A stretch of 64,000 bases of DNA from an uncultured Mediterraneibacter sp. (GCF_934309415.1 NZ_CAKRDI010000002.1:1-64000), one strand, 5' to 3'; shown: positions 42,939 to 52,043, counted from the stretch's first letter. Numbers and translations: made by a program. Notes: generated by a model from the sequence alone, not told the origin.

Positions 42939-43511
42939 ATGAGAGATTTTTTTGAAGATTTAGGTAAACGCCTTGGCGAGACCGCTGAGACTGTTACAGC
43001 GAGAGCAAATGAAGCAATTGAGATCCAGAAGTTAAAAGGGCAGATTCGTGAACTTTCCAGAGGAAATGCGGTTGATCTTATGGAGTTAGGACGCAGTATT
43101 TATGACCGTTATAAAAATGGAGAAGAACTGGATGACACTTCCAAAGGACTCTGCGATGCAATCAAAAACCGTGAAGGAAGTATTGAGGAATATGAGAAAA
43201 AGATTTCTCTTCTCAAGGGTGCAGGTGAATGCCCGAAATGTGGAAAGATGGTTGCCAGAGATATGGCTTTCTGCCCATACTGCGGAGAATCTGTTGTAAA
43301 AGTGGAAGAAGAGGATATTTTCGAAGATGAAACAGTTGATGTAGAAGTAACTGCTGAGGATGCGGAAGAAGTTGAGGCTCCTGTTGAAGAAGCTGTGGCT
43401 GAAGCTGAACACACTGCCGAAACAGCTGAAGAAGCACCAGTTGTTGAAACTGAAGCTGACAAAGCACCGGTAGAACCTGTTGCTGAAAATGCCGAAACTT
43501 CTGAAGTATAA
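42939..43511 (+). CDS. Zinc-ribbon protein with acidic tail
   Basis: 190 residues. A helical N-terminus (FFEDLGKRLGETAETVTARANEAIEIQKLKGQI) is followed by a zinc ribbon (CPKCG... CPYCG, about 91-113) and a tail of about 70 residues made mostly of Glu, Ala and Val. It has no signal peptide. Similar small zinc-ribbon proteins are common in Lachnospiraceae; the role is unknown. AGGAAGGGAG precedes the ATG. Confidence 0.75.
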   Translation: MRDFFEDLGKRLGETAETVTARANEAIEIQKLKGQIRELSRGNAVDLMELGRSIYDRYKNGEELDDTSKGLCDAIKNREGSIEEYEKKISLLKGAGECPKCGKMVARDMAFCPYCGESVVKVEEEDIFEDETVDVEVTAEDAEEVEAPVEEAVAEAEHTAETAEEAPVVETEADKAPVEPVAENAETSEV

Positions 43512-43587
43512 TTACTTCTCAACAAAATGTACAACATCTGTAATATATAATTTTTCCAAATGAATTTTATAACTCAGATAATTTGAA

Positions 43588-43620
43588 GGGAGCGCATAAA
43601 TACAGTCTACGCTCCCTTTT
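43588..43620 (+). terminator. Terminator of the zinc-ribbon gene
   Basis: GGGAGCG...CGCTCCC stem followed by TTTTCTAT. Confidence 0.85.
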
Positions 43621-43690
43621 CTATATATTAAATTCCTCTTGTGGATCATCAGGAATGTATTTTCACTTTGCAGTATTGTACATTAAGTCA

Positions 43691-43729
43691 GAGAAATCGC
43701 CCAGACTTCAAAAGCCCGGGCGATTTCTC
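43691..43729. terminator. Hairpin between the zinc-ribbon and hsp20 genes
   Basis: GAGAAATCGCCC...GGGCGATTTCTC, a perfect 12-bp stem with a 15-base loop. It lies about 60 bases beyond the hsp20 stop and may terminate leftward transcription, though the T run there is weak. Confidence 0.55.
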
Positions 43730-43788
43730 TATTAAGAGGTTTTTTCATATTCCTTTTATTTTACTTCTAGCTAAATTCAGGAAATTCA

Positions 43789-44241
43789 TTATCCTTCAAT
43801 TGCAATGCTCTTCTTTGTCTCAACTGCTTTTGCATCTTTCTTCGGAACAGACAGTCTCAGAATACCATTCTCGTATTTTGCTTTAATGTCTTCCTGAGTA
43901 ATTGCATCGCCTACATAGAAACTTCTCTGCATTGCTCCTGCATAACGCTCTTTACGGATGTATTTACCTTTCTTGTCTTCCTCATCTTTGTCAAGACCTT
44001 TGGCTGCAGATACTGTCAGATAACCATTCTCCAGTTCTACATTAATCTCATCTTTCTTGAATCCCGGAAGATCAATATCTACTTCATATCCGGTATCATG
44101 TTCACGGATATCAGTTTTCATCATGTTCTTTGCGTGTTTACCATATAACGGATTTTTCTTTCCCCAGAAGTCCTGCTCAAATGGGAAGTTCATCCAATCA
44201 TCATCAAATAAGTTTTCTCCAAAAATACTAGGCATCATCAT
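43789..44241 (-). CDS. hsp20: Hsp20/alpha-crystallin small heat-shock protein
   Basis: 150 residues. The N-terminal region (MPSIFGENLFDDDWMNFPFE) precedes the alpha-crystallin domain (about 45-140: KTDIREHDTGYEVDIDLPGFKKDEINV, GYLTVSA) with the closing GILRLSVPKK, and a short tail ending SIAIEG. It is an ATP-independent chaperone of the cytoplasm. AAAGGAG precedes the start. Expression is controlled by the CIRCE element at 44415-44441. Confidence 0.95.
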   Translation of the reverse strand: MMMPSIFGENLFDDDWMNFPFEQDFWGKKNPLYGKHAKNMMKTDIREHDTGYEVDIDLPGFKKDEINVELENGYLTVSAAKGLDKDEEDKKGKYIRKERYAGAMQRSFYVGDAITQEDIKAKYENGILRLSVPKKDAKAVETKKSIAIEG

Positions 44242-44397
44242 AAGTCATTTCTCCTTTCAATGCTAACTTTGTTGCCCCTGTGAGGAAGCCTCACAGTTTT
44301 ATATAAGCTGCTTTCGCAGTTGTTGCCAGAACAGTTTCGGATGACTTTTTATTCTTTTTCTTCTCTTTATTTCTTTGTCTTCCTTTGTTCTAGTTAT

Positions 44398-44427
44398 TAT
44401 ATAGCACTTGATTGTTAGCACTGTCAA
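44398..44427 (-). promoter_or_regulatory. hsp20 promoter
   Basis: On the minus strand TTGACA (44427-44422) with TATATA (44403-44398) at 18-base spacing. The -35 lies within the CIRCE palindrome, so HrcA binding would block it. The leader of about 155 bases has a CTGTGAGG/CCTCACAG hairpin near 44278-44296. Confidence 0.7.
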
Positions 44428-44441
44428 GAGCCGAGTGCTAA
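44415..44441. promoter_or_regulatory. CIRCE operator (HrcA binding site)
   Basis: TTAGCACTG-N9-GAGTGCTAA: both arms match the CIRCE consensus TTAGCACTC-N9-GAGTGCTAA with one mismatch. It predicts heat-shock control by HrcA. Confidence 0.92.
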
Positions 44442-44629
44442 TTTTTGTAAAAATTTTTGAACGCTACGAGACATGCAAAATTGATTTTGTAGAATTCCAT
44501 ATCACCTTTATTTCGACTCATCAAAATATGATTTGCATTTTTGCAATTATTTTTATTAAATACTCTTAAAATTTGCAAAAAAGCAACCATTCTTTTTTAT
44601 AAATGAACGATGTCGTAATCTTTTTTCCA

Positions 44630-44638
44630 TGCTATAAT
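44630..44638 (+). promoter_or_regulatory. Extended -10 promoter TGCTATAAT of the double-HTH regulator
   Basis: TGC-TATAAT at 44630-44638, 56 bases before the ATG. The -35 is poor, which fits an activated or extended -10 promoter. The rest of the 44442-44629 stretch is AT-rich with no gene. Confidence 0.5.
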
Positions 44639-44693
44639 AAAATTATTAAAAGCACTTGAAAACCCCGACATAACTGAAAAGGAGGTAAGAAGC

Positions 44694-45932
44694 ATGACCG
44701 AAAAAAAGAATGAAATAACATTATCTCCTGGCAAACGTATCCAGCATTTATGCGATATACATCATCTGACACGTAAAGAGCTTGCCCTGCATCTGGGAGT
44801 TGCCCCATCACAGATCAGCCGAATTCTAAACGGAGATACCAAATCTGTTAACAGTGATATTTTGATAAAATTGGCTCAAGAATTCCATGTATCCACCGAT
44901 TATATTCTCGGACTTCATGAAGACTACCAAGACACAGAATACCTTCCTATGCTGCTTATGAGCACTGCTTTTCAGCCCGGAGAATGTCTGAATTTCATTC
45001 AGGATCTAAAAGATCATGATAGAAAGGAAATGGCTTACTGTGAATATTATTATTTTACCGGAGAGCATAATAAAGCAGTTGATCTTGCAGAATTATATCT
45101 GAATCATCAAGATTTCATGCTCCGGCTTTCTGCCTGTCTGATTTATACATTTGCTAACCTTTCTCTAAACAGAATTAACTCTGCGACCGGAGGGTTAAAA
45201 AGCCTGAAAGAAAACTTAAACCAGATTTTGAAAGGGAATCATAGCCGGAGAACTACAGCACTCGCGATTTTTACAACAGTTGCTGCGCAGACACTCCTTC
45301 ATCTTCCCATCACAGACATTCCTCCTCTTTCAGACTACCTCACTGAGCTGCCTGTCGGAATGAGGTTGTGGGGATGTTATGTCCTGGCCCATGATTCCTA
45401 TCTGTCTCGGGAATATGAAAAGTCACTTGGTATCATTCAGACCTGCTTGATGTTAAGCACTGAAGTTTATCCGATAGCTATGATCTACTTAAATCTTATG
45501 GGAGCAATGGATGCGATAAATCTAAGAAATCAGGATCTTGCCAGACAATATTTTATGAATGCCTGGGAACTCACTCGTCCTGACGGATTAATTGAAGGAA
45601 TTGGTGAACATCACGGTCTGTTGCAAGGATTAATCGAGACCTGCCTGAGAAAAGATTACCCAGACGATTATAAACGTATTATAAACATAACCTATCAATT
45701 TAGTTATGGCTGGAGGCGGATCCATAATCCAACAACACAGGACGATGTTGCTGATAATCTCACAACCACGGAATTTTCAATTGCAATGCTCGCTAATCGA
45801 GGTTGGACAAATAACGAGATTGCTGATTACATGCATATGACTGTACGAACAGTAAAACAGCATCTGACTTCCATTTTCAATAAATTAAGTATCGAAAATC
45901 GCGGACAATTAAAATCCTATATGCTGAAATGA
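44694..45932 (+). CDS. Transcription regulator with N-terminal XRE and C-terminal LuxR-type HTH
   Basis: 412 residues. Residues 12-65 are an XRE HTH (LTRKELALHLGVAPSQISRIL). The middle (about 85-330) is a helical TPR-like region. The last 65 residues hold a LuxR/GerE HTH (AMLANRGWTNNEIADYMHMTVRTVKQHLTSIFNKL). DNA-binding domains at both ends of one chain are unusual. AAAGGAGG precedes the ATG. The choloylglycine hydrolase homologue starts 38 bases downstream, so the two are probably co-transcribed. Confidence 0.85.
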   Translation: MTEKKNEITLSPGKRIQHLCDIHHLTRKELALHLGVAPSQISRILNGDTKSVNSDILIKLAQEFHVSTDYILGLHEDYQDTEYLPMLLMSTAFQPGECLNFIQDLKDHDRKEMAYCEYYYFTGEHNKAVDLAELYLNHQDFMLRLSACLIYTFANLSLNRINSATGGLKSLKENLNQILKGNHSRRTTALAIFTTVAAQTLLHLPITDIPPLSDYLTELPVGMRLWGCYVLAHDSYLSREYEKSLGIIQTCLMLSTEVYPIAMIYLNLMGAMDAINLRNQDLARQYFMNAWELTRPDGLIEGIGEHHGLLQGLIETCLRKDYPDDYKRIINITYQFSYGWRRIHNPTTQDDVADNLTTTEFSIAMLANRGWTNNEIADYMHMTVRTVKQHLTSIFNKLSIENRGQLKSYMLK

Positions 45933-45970
45933 GCACACTCTAACCCCACATCATGGAAGGAGGAATCACT

Positions 45971-47083
45971 ATGAAAAAATATGTTACACGAATCTTGCTT
46001 GCACTTCTTGGAATTCTTTTGATAGGTATTGGAATTTTTTCAGGAATTTATTTCACACGCTTTCGTACAATGGCTTCGGTTCAGAGGATCAGCTCTTACG
46101 ATGACAGCTATAACTTGTATCGAATGGATGTGAAATATGATTACAATATAGATGATATAATTAACTATGGGATCACAGATGATCAGAGTATGATTGATGC
46201 AATTTTGAAAGAAGCGCTGCCAATTCTTCCAGTCAAGATCAAGGCTCCAAAATTCGGTTGCACTGCATTTACAATGACTGATACAGATGGTGACATACAT
46301 ATGGGCCGTAATTATGATTTTAAAAAGGATACTTCTGCAATGCTTGTGTATTGTACACCGAAAAATGGATATAAATCTGTTGCATTTGCGGCTCTTGATA
46401 ATGTGTCAGCTAACATTCCAGATGAAAATATAAAGAAAAAACTTGCTTCATTAACTGCCCCCTTTATCTGTCTTGATGGTATGAATGAAAAGGGTGTTTC
46501 TATTGCAGTACTTACTCTGGACAGTGAGCCGGTTCATCAGGACACAGGAAAACCTACAATTTCCACCACTCTTGCAATCCGTCTTGTGCTCGACCGTGCC
46601 GCTTCAACAGAAGAAGCTGTTACTTTGTTAAAGAGTTATGACATGTTTGCATCCTCTGGCAGAGATTATCATTTCTACATCACAGATGCCAACGGAGATG
46701 GACGCGTCATAGAATATGACTGTAATAGTGCCAGCCGCGAACTTGTAGATACGAAATCAGAGGCAGTCACTAATTTTTTCATACTGTATAAAGACAAGGT
46801 TTCTCCAAATCAGAAAAATGGAATCTACGGACATGGAAGAGAACGTTACGATGCAGTTCTTAATGTTTTTAAAAATGAAAAAGAATACACAAACACAACT
46901 TCATGGAATGCATTGAAAGCGGCATCCCAGGATCCAAATCCTGTCAATATAACCAGTAATACGCAGTGGTCTATCAATTACAATAATACGGATCTGACTG
47001 CTGAAATTGTACTTCGACGGAACTGGGATGATGTTGTGACTTATGATTTAAATAAGAATGACATTGAAGTGCAAAATAAATAA
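45971..47083 (+). CDS. Choloylglycine hydrolase/penicillin V acylase-family protein, membrane-anchored
   Basis: About 370 residues from the ATG at 45971 (AAGGAGG upstream). An N-terminal membrane segment (about 8-28) and a 65-residue region precede the Ntn-hydrolase domain, where Cys97 (FGCTAF) is followed at the bile-salt-hydrolase spacing by Arg113 and Asp116 (MGRNYDF); DGMNEKGVSIA and SSGRDYHFYITD follow. The nucleophile must be freed by cleavage before Cys97. The substrate could be a bile salt, N-acyl homoserine lactone-like or other amide; this is unresolved. Confidence 0.85.
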   Translation: MKKYVTRILLALLGILLIGIGIFSGIYFTRFRTMASVQRISSYDDSYNLYRMDVKYDYNIDDIINYGITDDQSMIDAILKEALPILPVKIKAPKFGCTAFTMTDTDGDIHMGRNYDFKKDTSAMLVYCTPKNGYKSVAFAALDNVSANIPDENIKKKLASLTAPFICLDGMNEKGVSIAVLTLDSEPVHQDTGKPTISTTLAIRLVLDRAASTEEAVTLLKSYDMFASSGRDYHFYITDANGDGRVIEYDCNSASRELVDTKSEAVTNFFILYKDKVSPNQKNGIYGHGRERYDAVLNVFKNEKEYTNTTSWNALKAASQDPNPVNITSNTQWSINYNNTDLTAEIVLRRNWDDVVTYDLNKNDIEVQNK

Positions 47084-47213
47084 TTTAGCAAAAAGCTGAA
47101 ATTCCACGTTACTGTTCAGACCATAGCTAATCACTTTGCTGTACACATTAACATAATTTTTATCCGCTTACAGAATAATCTGTGATAAGATAAACAGAAA
47201 CTGATATTTTAAC

Positions 47214-47246
47214 GTTACTGTTTGCAGGTTACCTGTGAACAGTAAC
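47214..47246. repeat. 33-bp palindromic repeat family B, solo copy
   Basis: GTTACTGTTTGCAG...CTGTGAACAGTAAC, 29 bases before the LOG-family gene. A decayed relative lies at about 47110-47155. Confidence 0.8.
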
Positions 47247-47274
47247 ATTTTAACTACTTCAAAGGAGATTCATT

Positions 47275-47805
47275 ATGAATATCACAGTATATCTTGGCGC
47301 TTTCGAGGGAAATGATCCAGCCCTGAAAAGCGCAGTGGAAGAACTTGGAACATGGATTGGAGAAAGTAGGAATGCCCTCATCTATGGCGGATCAAGATCC
47401 GGTCTTATGGGACTGCTTGCTGAAAGTACCTTAGCTGCCGGCGGAGAAGTGACCGGTGTGGAGCCTCAGTTTTTTGTGGATAGTGAGCTGCAGCATGGTG
47501 GGCTGACAGAACTGATCATTACCAAAGACATGACTGAACGAAAAAATAAGATGATCAAACTTGGTGATGCATTTATCGCATTTCCAGGCGGTACAGGTAC
47601 GTTGGAAGAAATCGCTGAAGTTATGTCAAAAGTATCATTAAAACATCTGGATGCACCATGTATTTTCTATAATCTGAATGGTTTCTATGATAGTATAAAA
47701 GATCTGTTAGCACTCATGATTGAAAAGGGATTGTCCTCTGCTGAACGACAGGAAGGAATCTTCTTTGCTGAGAATCTGAATGAAATCCGGCAGATTCTTA
47801 AATAG
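47275..47805 (+). CDS. LOG-family protein (cytokinin riboside phosphoribohydrolase-like)
   Basis: 176 residues with a Rossmann-like fold: GGSRSGLMGLLAESTLAAGGEVTGV and the signature PGGTGTLEEIAEVMS (GGxGT and catalytic Glu). Bacterial homologues cleave nucleoside 5'-monophosphates to base and ribose phosphate. AAAGGAG precedes the ATG. It appears monocistronic. Confidence 0.9.
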   Translation: MNITVYLGAFEGNDPALKSAVEELGTWIGESRNALIYGGSRSGLMGLLAESTLAAGGEVTGVEPQFFVDSELQHGGLTELIITKDMTERKNKMIKLGDAFIAFPGGTGTLEEIAEVMSKVSLKHLDAPCIFYNLNGFYDSIKDLLALMIEKGLSSAERQEGIFFAENLNEIRQILK

Positions 47806-47817
47806 AATAGAACAAAA

Positions 47818-47902
47818 TAAAAATGCACATCTGATTCCCAATAATTTTGATTTTAAGACACATTCTAAAATCTAATTTATGAAAATCAGATATGCATTTT
47901 TT
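47818..47902 (+). terminator. Terminator with a family C remnant in its loop
   Basis: AAAATGCACATCTGATT pairs with AATCAGATATGCATTTT and is followed by TTTTAATTTTT. The loop holds TTTTAAGACACATTCTAAAA, which matches the right end of family C, so an element seems to have entered or decayed inside the loop. Confidence 0.55.
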
Positions 47903-48002
47903 AATTTTTAACTATTCTCAAGCACGCTTTAATTTATTTTAAACTTGCTTTTCTGTAAAATAATCTCTCTAAACACATACTGTTATATATCTGAAAAACA
48001 TC

Positions 48003-48461
48003 TTATTTCTCTTTTAATGTCAGAAGCACAGTTTCTCCAGCCTGAACATTTCCTTCTGTGCATATAAGCTCTCTTTCTTCAAGACCTGAACCGATAATAA
48101 CCGGTGTGATAGAACTTCTGCCTGTTTCTTTAATAAACTCCAGATCTGCTTCTGCAACCAGATCACCGGCTTTTACTTTATCTCCTTCTTTTACATGAAT
48201 CTGAAAGCATGCACCATTTAAAGCAACTGTCTCAAGACCTACGTGAACCATAACCTCTACTCCATCTTCTGTAGTAAATCCATAAGCATGTCCTGTCTCT
48301 GCTACTTTTGATACAACTCCGTCAACTGGGCTTACAATCTTTCCGTCTTCCGGAATGATTGCGATTCCATCTCCAAGAATTTTCTCTACAAAGATTGGAT
48401 CCGGAACTTCTGCCAATGTAATAGCTGTACCAGTCATCGGTGCTAAAATTGTTTTTTTCAT
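48003..48461 (-). CDS. crr: Stand-alone PTS EIIA (glucose type)
   Basis: 152 residues from the ATG at 48461 (GGAGG eight bases upstream). EIIA-Glc features: ETGHAYGF with His58 and VHVGLETV with phospho-acceptor His73, spaced as in enteric EIIA-Glc. It is closely similar over its length to the N-terminal EIIA domain of the PTS protein at 53140-55404, which suggests duplication. It donates phosphate from HPr to one or more EIIBC partners. Confidence 0.9.
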   Translation of the reverse strand: MKKTILAPMTGTAITLAEVPDPIFVEKILGDGIAIIPEDGKIVSPVDGVVSKVAETGHAYGFTTEDGVEVMVHVGLETVALNGACFQIHVKEGDKVKAGDLVAEADLEFIKETGRSSITPVIIGSGLEERELICTEGNVQAGETVLLTLKEK

Positions 48462-48863
48462 TTTCTGAACCTCCATTAAATTTTATATATCCCCGCGCCA
48501 AAGCTTGTTTGAAAGCAATTACTGTAATCATAATGTAATTGCAAAAATTATGTTTTCATACAAACCCCAGCCTGTTTTATCGCCTGTCACACAGACGATT
48601 TGTAACTTCTTGTGCCAAGTCTGATATTATAATCATTGTTTCCTCTAATTGCAATTATATTTTTTAATTTACCTGTTAATTCTATGTTTTGCATATTTTT
48701 TCACGCTGGTTTGCTTTATTATTATTCAGAATTACACCTGCAAAACTCATTTTCATTGCTGTTTACAGATTACCCATAAACAGTAATACATCGTCAACAT
48801 ACCATGAAAATCTTCAAAAATTATAGTTCTTCTGAAGATTGATAAGACGTCATTTCTAACTGG
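48462..48863. other. Leader and spacer upstream of the solo EIIA gene
   Basis: 402 bases with no gene. The main structure is the palindrome GCAATTAC-N12-GTAATTGC at 48515-48542, and a degenerate B-type repeat (GCTGTTTACAG...AAACAGTAAT) near 48758-48787. Confidence 0.5.
48515..48542. promoter_or_regulatory. Palindrome GCAATTAC-N12-GTAATTGC upstream of EIIA
   Basis: Eight-base perfect arms, 54 bases upstream of the EIIA start. It could be an operator or a leader hairpin; the sequence alone does not decide. Confidence 0.4.
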
Positions 48864-49397
48864 TTAAAGTTTATATTTCTTAAACATTTCCAGATATTCC
48901 TGCTCAACTTCTTTAAATTCCCGCACTGTATAATCAATCTCCACATGTACTTCCGGTCTGTCTGCCTCTTCTCCCTCATCCAGAAGGTATTTCAGATCAT
49001 ACCATAGCACTGCATCATCGATTTCCTTGATCATTCGTTCTTCCTGCTCATTCAATGGTGAGCCGAGGAATTTTGTATACAGTACATCCAGCAAATGATC
49101 TTCCTGCTCTCTGTATACATTCATCAACTGCTTTAATGAACGCGGTACATCGGACATATAGCACTCACTTGCATCATGCAGAAGTGCCGCTAAAATCAAG
49201 CGCTGACCATATCCTCTTGCCACTGCTTCTTTCGCACATAGAATGCAATGTTCTCCCACCGACCAGAATGTACTGACATGTCCGTTTCCTCTGCAGATCA
49301 TTGAAAGTGCATGAGCAATGTCCTCAATGCAGATCAATTCCGGATCAGGATGCACCGGATCAAAATGTTTTCTTGTGTATGTTGTGATGTAGCTCAT
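48864..49397 (-). CDS. HD-domain phosphohydrolase (YfbR-like)
   Basis: 177 residues. The HD motif LAALLHDASECYMSDVPRSLK plus upstream H in FWSVGEHCILCA and the DDAVLWYDLKYLL helix fit the YfbR/HD_3-like 5'-nucleotidase group. It is a cytoplasmic metal-dependent enzyme. A role in dNMP turnover is possible by family resemblance. The gene stands alone. Confidence 0.8.
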   Translation of the reverse strand: MSYITTYTRKHFDPVHPDPELICIEDIAHALSMICRGNGHVSTFWSVGEHCILCAKEAVARGYGQRLILAALLHDASECYMSDVPRSLKQLMNVYREQEDHLLDVLYTKFLGSPLNEQEERMIKEIDDAVLWYDLKYLLDEGEEADRPEVHVEIDYTVREFKEVEQEYLEMFKKYKL

Positions 49398-49545
49398 AAC
49401 TCTATCTTCCTCTCGTAATTTATCTAACAGTCATATGTTATAATTATCTTCACGCATTATGTCCATCAATACATGCAACTTAAAATGTTCTCATGTATAA
49501 TTTTACATATATAAATTTTTGAACACTTATAATATTTTCACCTAA

Positions 49546-49632
49546 AACATGTCCTAAAAATGTTTTCTATAAGATGTATACCGCAAAGCAGGACATACAG
49601 CTTATAGGAATGTTTTTTCAGACAAGTTCTAA
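49546..49632 (+). repeat. Shortened family C derivative
   Basis: About 87 bases: GTCCTAAAAATGTTTTCTATAAG at the left and ATACCGCAAAG ... GGAATGTTTTTTCAGACAAGTTCTAA at the right. It keeps both C ends but lacks the central GTAGCGGGCTAC palindrome, as expected for an internal deletion or a shorter subfamily. Confidence 0.7.
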
Positions 49633-49633
49633 C

Positions 49634-50185
49634 TTAAACGATAAATGTATTTACTTCCCTCATAATCTGCTCCAGATTTTCTATATCCTTTAATACATCA
49701 CCTGTTTCCAGTGAATGATTTCCGCTCTCTGTCAGCATAACCGGAAGATTCAGCTTTTCACATCCTTCCAGAATATCTTCTGTCTTTGCCCATGGATCCG
49801 CTGTTCCATGAAATACGATTCCATTCTTATCTGCAAATAAGAAAGTCTGTGAAAGTGGCGTAAACAGAACATTACGGACATTGAGCTCATACTTTTTCGA
49901 ATATGCAGAAGAAATAACTGTTCCTACACTTTTTGACAAAAATAAAATTTCCTCATATTCTTCCCAACGAATCTCTTGCAGGATTTCCTCTGCCTGTTCT
50001 AATCCACTGTAGAAAGCTGCTTCCATTTTTTCTTTATTTCCTTTTATCCCTGATGGGAAATTGCCATACTCTACCTTTACGATTTCATATCCCTTTGCTG
50101 CCGCAAGTTTTCCTGTATAATAAAGCAATGGCCTCTCACAGGTATACCCAATTCCGGGGAACAAAACTGCTATCTTTTTGTTCAT
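49634..50185 (-). CDS. Small alpha/beta hydrolase
   Basis: 183 residues with a minimal alpha/beta-hydrolase pattern: LFPGIGYTCERPLLYY, a nucleophile Ser in LSKSVGTVISSAYSKK, Asp in FHGTADPWAK and His in SGNHSLETGD. It is probably a carboxylesterase or similar; the substrate is unknown. A family C derivative abuts its 3' end. Confidence 0.75.
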   Translation of the reverse strand: MNKKIAVLFPGIGYTCERPLLYYTGKLAAAKGYEIVKVEYGNFPSGIKGNKEKMEAAFYSGLEQAEEILQEIRWEEYEEILFLSKSVGTVISSAYSKKYELNVRNVLFTPLSQTFLFADKNGIVFHGTADPWAKTEDILEGCEKLNLPVMLTESGNHSLETGDVLKDIENLEQIMREVNTFIV

Positions 50186-50418
50186 AAGGCACCTCTTTTT
50201 TTATGATATTTGATTTTTATATTATAATAAATATTCTCCAAGCATCTCTGACACTGGCATTTCTATCATTTCTATAATGGCAATACACCACTCTTTCTCG
50301 AGTCCTGCATTCTTCCCGTATTGTCTCGCACGATTGATAGTAAAGCCAACTTCTTCTTTTAGTATACAGAAAAAAAATACGAACCTCAACCGAAACTGTT
50401 TATAGAAATCATAATCAT

Positions 50419-50470
50419 AAAAGCGTGAAATACATTTTCTAAAATTTTTCCAATGTACTTCACGCTTTTT
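50419..50470. terminator. Bidirectional terminator after malQ
   Basis: AAAAGCGTGAA-TACATT ... AATGTA-TTCACGCTTTT, a long stem with A/T runs on both sides, about 50 bases beyond the malQ stop. It covers most of the 50186-50522 stretch that is otherwise without a supported gene. Confidence 0.85.
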
Positions 50471-50522
50471 AATTTTCACACATCTTAGAATGTGTCTCTA
50501 TGAGTTTTATAAAATTGCTGAA

Positions 50523-52043
50523 TTATTTTTCTTCTACCGCAGCCCAGTTCATCCTTCCATATCTGAGTGCCATTCCACAGATTTCTTTCTGCAGTTTCAC
50601 AGACAGCTGTCTTGGATTCACTCTCCATTTCCAGTTCTTTCCTACCGTGGATGGAGTGTTCATGCGGCACTTGTTATCCAGTCCAAGGTAGTCCTGCATC
50701 GGAACAACGCACAGCTTCGCGCTGCTTCTCATGATCAGACTGATAAATGATTTGTACAGCTCCTTTTCCGGCGTATATTGATCACACATATAATCTCTCG
50801 CCAGCTTCTGCTCTTCTTTTGTGATACTGCTCCACCATCCGACAATCGTCTCATTGTCATGAGTTCCTGTATACGCCACACTGTTCACCGGATAATTGTG
50901 CGGCAGATAATCATTGGCACATCCTGAATCACGGGAATCAAATGCAAATTCCAGTACTTTCATTCCAGGGAATCCACTTTCATGTACCATCTCACGGACA
51001 GAATCTGTCACATATCCAAGATCTTCCGCGATAACCGGTTTCCAACCAAGTGCCTGCTCCACTTTGCGGAACAGATCGATTCCAGGTCCTTTCTCCCAGT
51101 GTCCTCCGATGGCATTCTCCGCACCATATGGAATGGAGAAATATTCATCAAACCCACGAAAATGATCAATTCTCACAACATCATACATCTGGAATACATA
51201 ATGTAATCTTGAGAGCCACCATGCATACCCTGTCTCTCTGTGATAGTCCCAGCGGTACAGCGGATTTCCCCACAATTGTCCTGTTGCAGAGAATCCATCC
51301 GGCGGACATCCTGCTACAGCAGTCGGAATATTCTCCTCATCCAACTGGAATAATTCCGGATGCGCCCAGGTGTCTGCACTGTCCATAGCCACGTAGATCG
51401 GGATGTCTCCGATGATCTTGATTCCATTTTCATTTGCGTAGGCTTTTAACTTCATCCACTGCTCATGGAACTTAAACTGCATATACTGCTGGAATTCGAT
51501 GTCATAGTACAGTTCTTCTCTGTAATAATCCATTGCATTTCCCCAGCGCAGACGGATATCCTCTGCCCACTTTGTCCACTCTACATCATCAAATCTGGAT
51601 TTCACTGCCATGAATAATGCGTAATCAGCCAGCCACCAGCTGTTCTCTGATACGAATTTCTGATAATCAGGGTTCTCACTGATCTTACTTCTCTCATAAG
51701 CTTTTCGAAGCAGTGGATAACGTCCTTTATAGATCTTCTCGTAATCAATACTTCCCTTTGTCTTTCCCCAGTCTGTCTTCTGGCATTCTGCGCGTGTCAG
51801 AACGCCTTCTTCAATCAGTTCATCCAAACTGATGAAATACGGGTTGCCCGCAAATGTGGAGAATGACTGATATGGAGAATCTCCATAACTTGTCGGTCCA
51901 AGCGGAAGGATCTGCCAGTAACTCTGACCGGCTCCTTTCAGCCAATCTACAAATTCATATGCGCTTTTTGAAAAACATCCAATTCCGTACTCAGACGGTA
52001 AACTACTGATTGGCATTAAAATGCCTGCGGCTCTCTCATTCAT
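50523..52043 (-). CDS. malQ: 4-alpha-glucanotransferase
   Basis: A 506-residue GH77 enzyme: N-terminal RAAGILMPISSLPSEYGIGCF, QILPLGPTSYGDSPYQSFS, catalytic Asp in VVRIDHFRGFDEY, Glu in VIAEDLGYVTDSV and Asp in YTGTHDNETIVGWW. It transfers alpha-1,4-glucan segments between maltodextrins. It is the last gene of the leftward PTS-EEP-malQ set, pointing to maltose or maltodextrin use. Confidence 0.96.
   Translation of the reverse strand: MNERAAGILMPISSLPSEYGIGCFSKSAYEFVDWLKGAGQSYWQILPLGPTSYGDSPYQSFSTFAGNPYFISLDELIEEGVLTRAECQKTDWGKTKGSIDYEKIYKGRYPLLRKAYERSKISENPDYQKFVSENSWWLADYALFMAVKSRFDDVEWTKWAEDIRLRWGNAMDYYREELYYDIEFQQYMQFKFHEQWMKLKAYANENGIKIIGDIPIYVAMDSADTWAHPELFQLDEENIPTAVAGCPPDGFSATGQLWGNPLYRWDYHRETGYAWWLSRLHYVFQMYDVVRIDHFRGFDEYFSIPYGAENAIGGHWEKGPGIDLFRKVEQALGWKPVIAEDLGYVTDSVREMVHESGFPGMKVLEFAFDSRDSGCANDYLPHNYPVNSVAYTGTHDNETIVGWWSSITKEEQKLARDYMCDQYTPEKELYKSFISLIMRSSAKLCVVPMQDYLGLDNKCRMNTPSTVGKNWKWRVNPRQLSVKLQKEICGMALRYGRMNWAAVEEK

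Noticed and set aside
50222..50479. 85-codon leftward ORF
   Set aside because: The strong bidirectional terminator stem at 50419-50470 lies inside it, there is no ribosome site at the start, and no family resemblance is seen.
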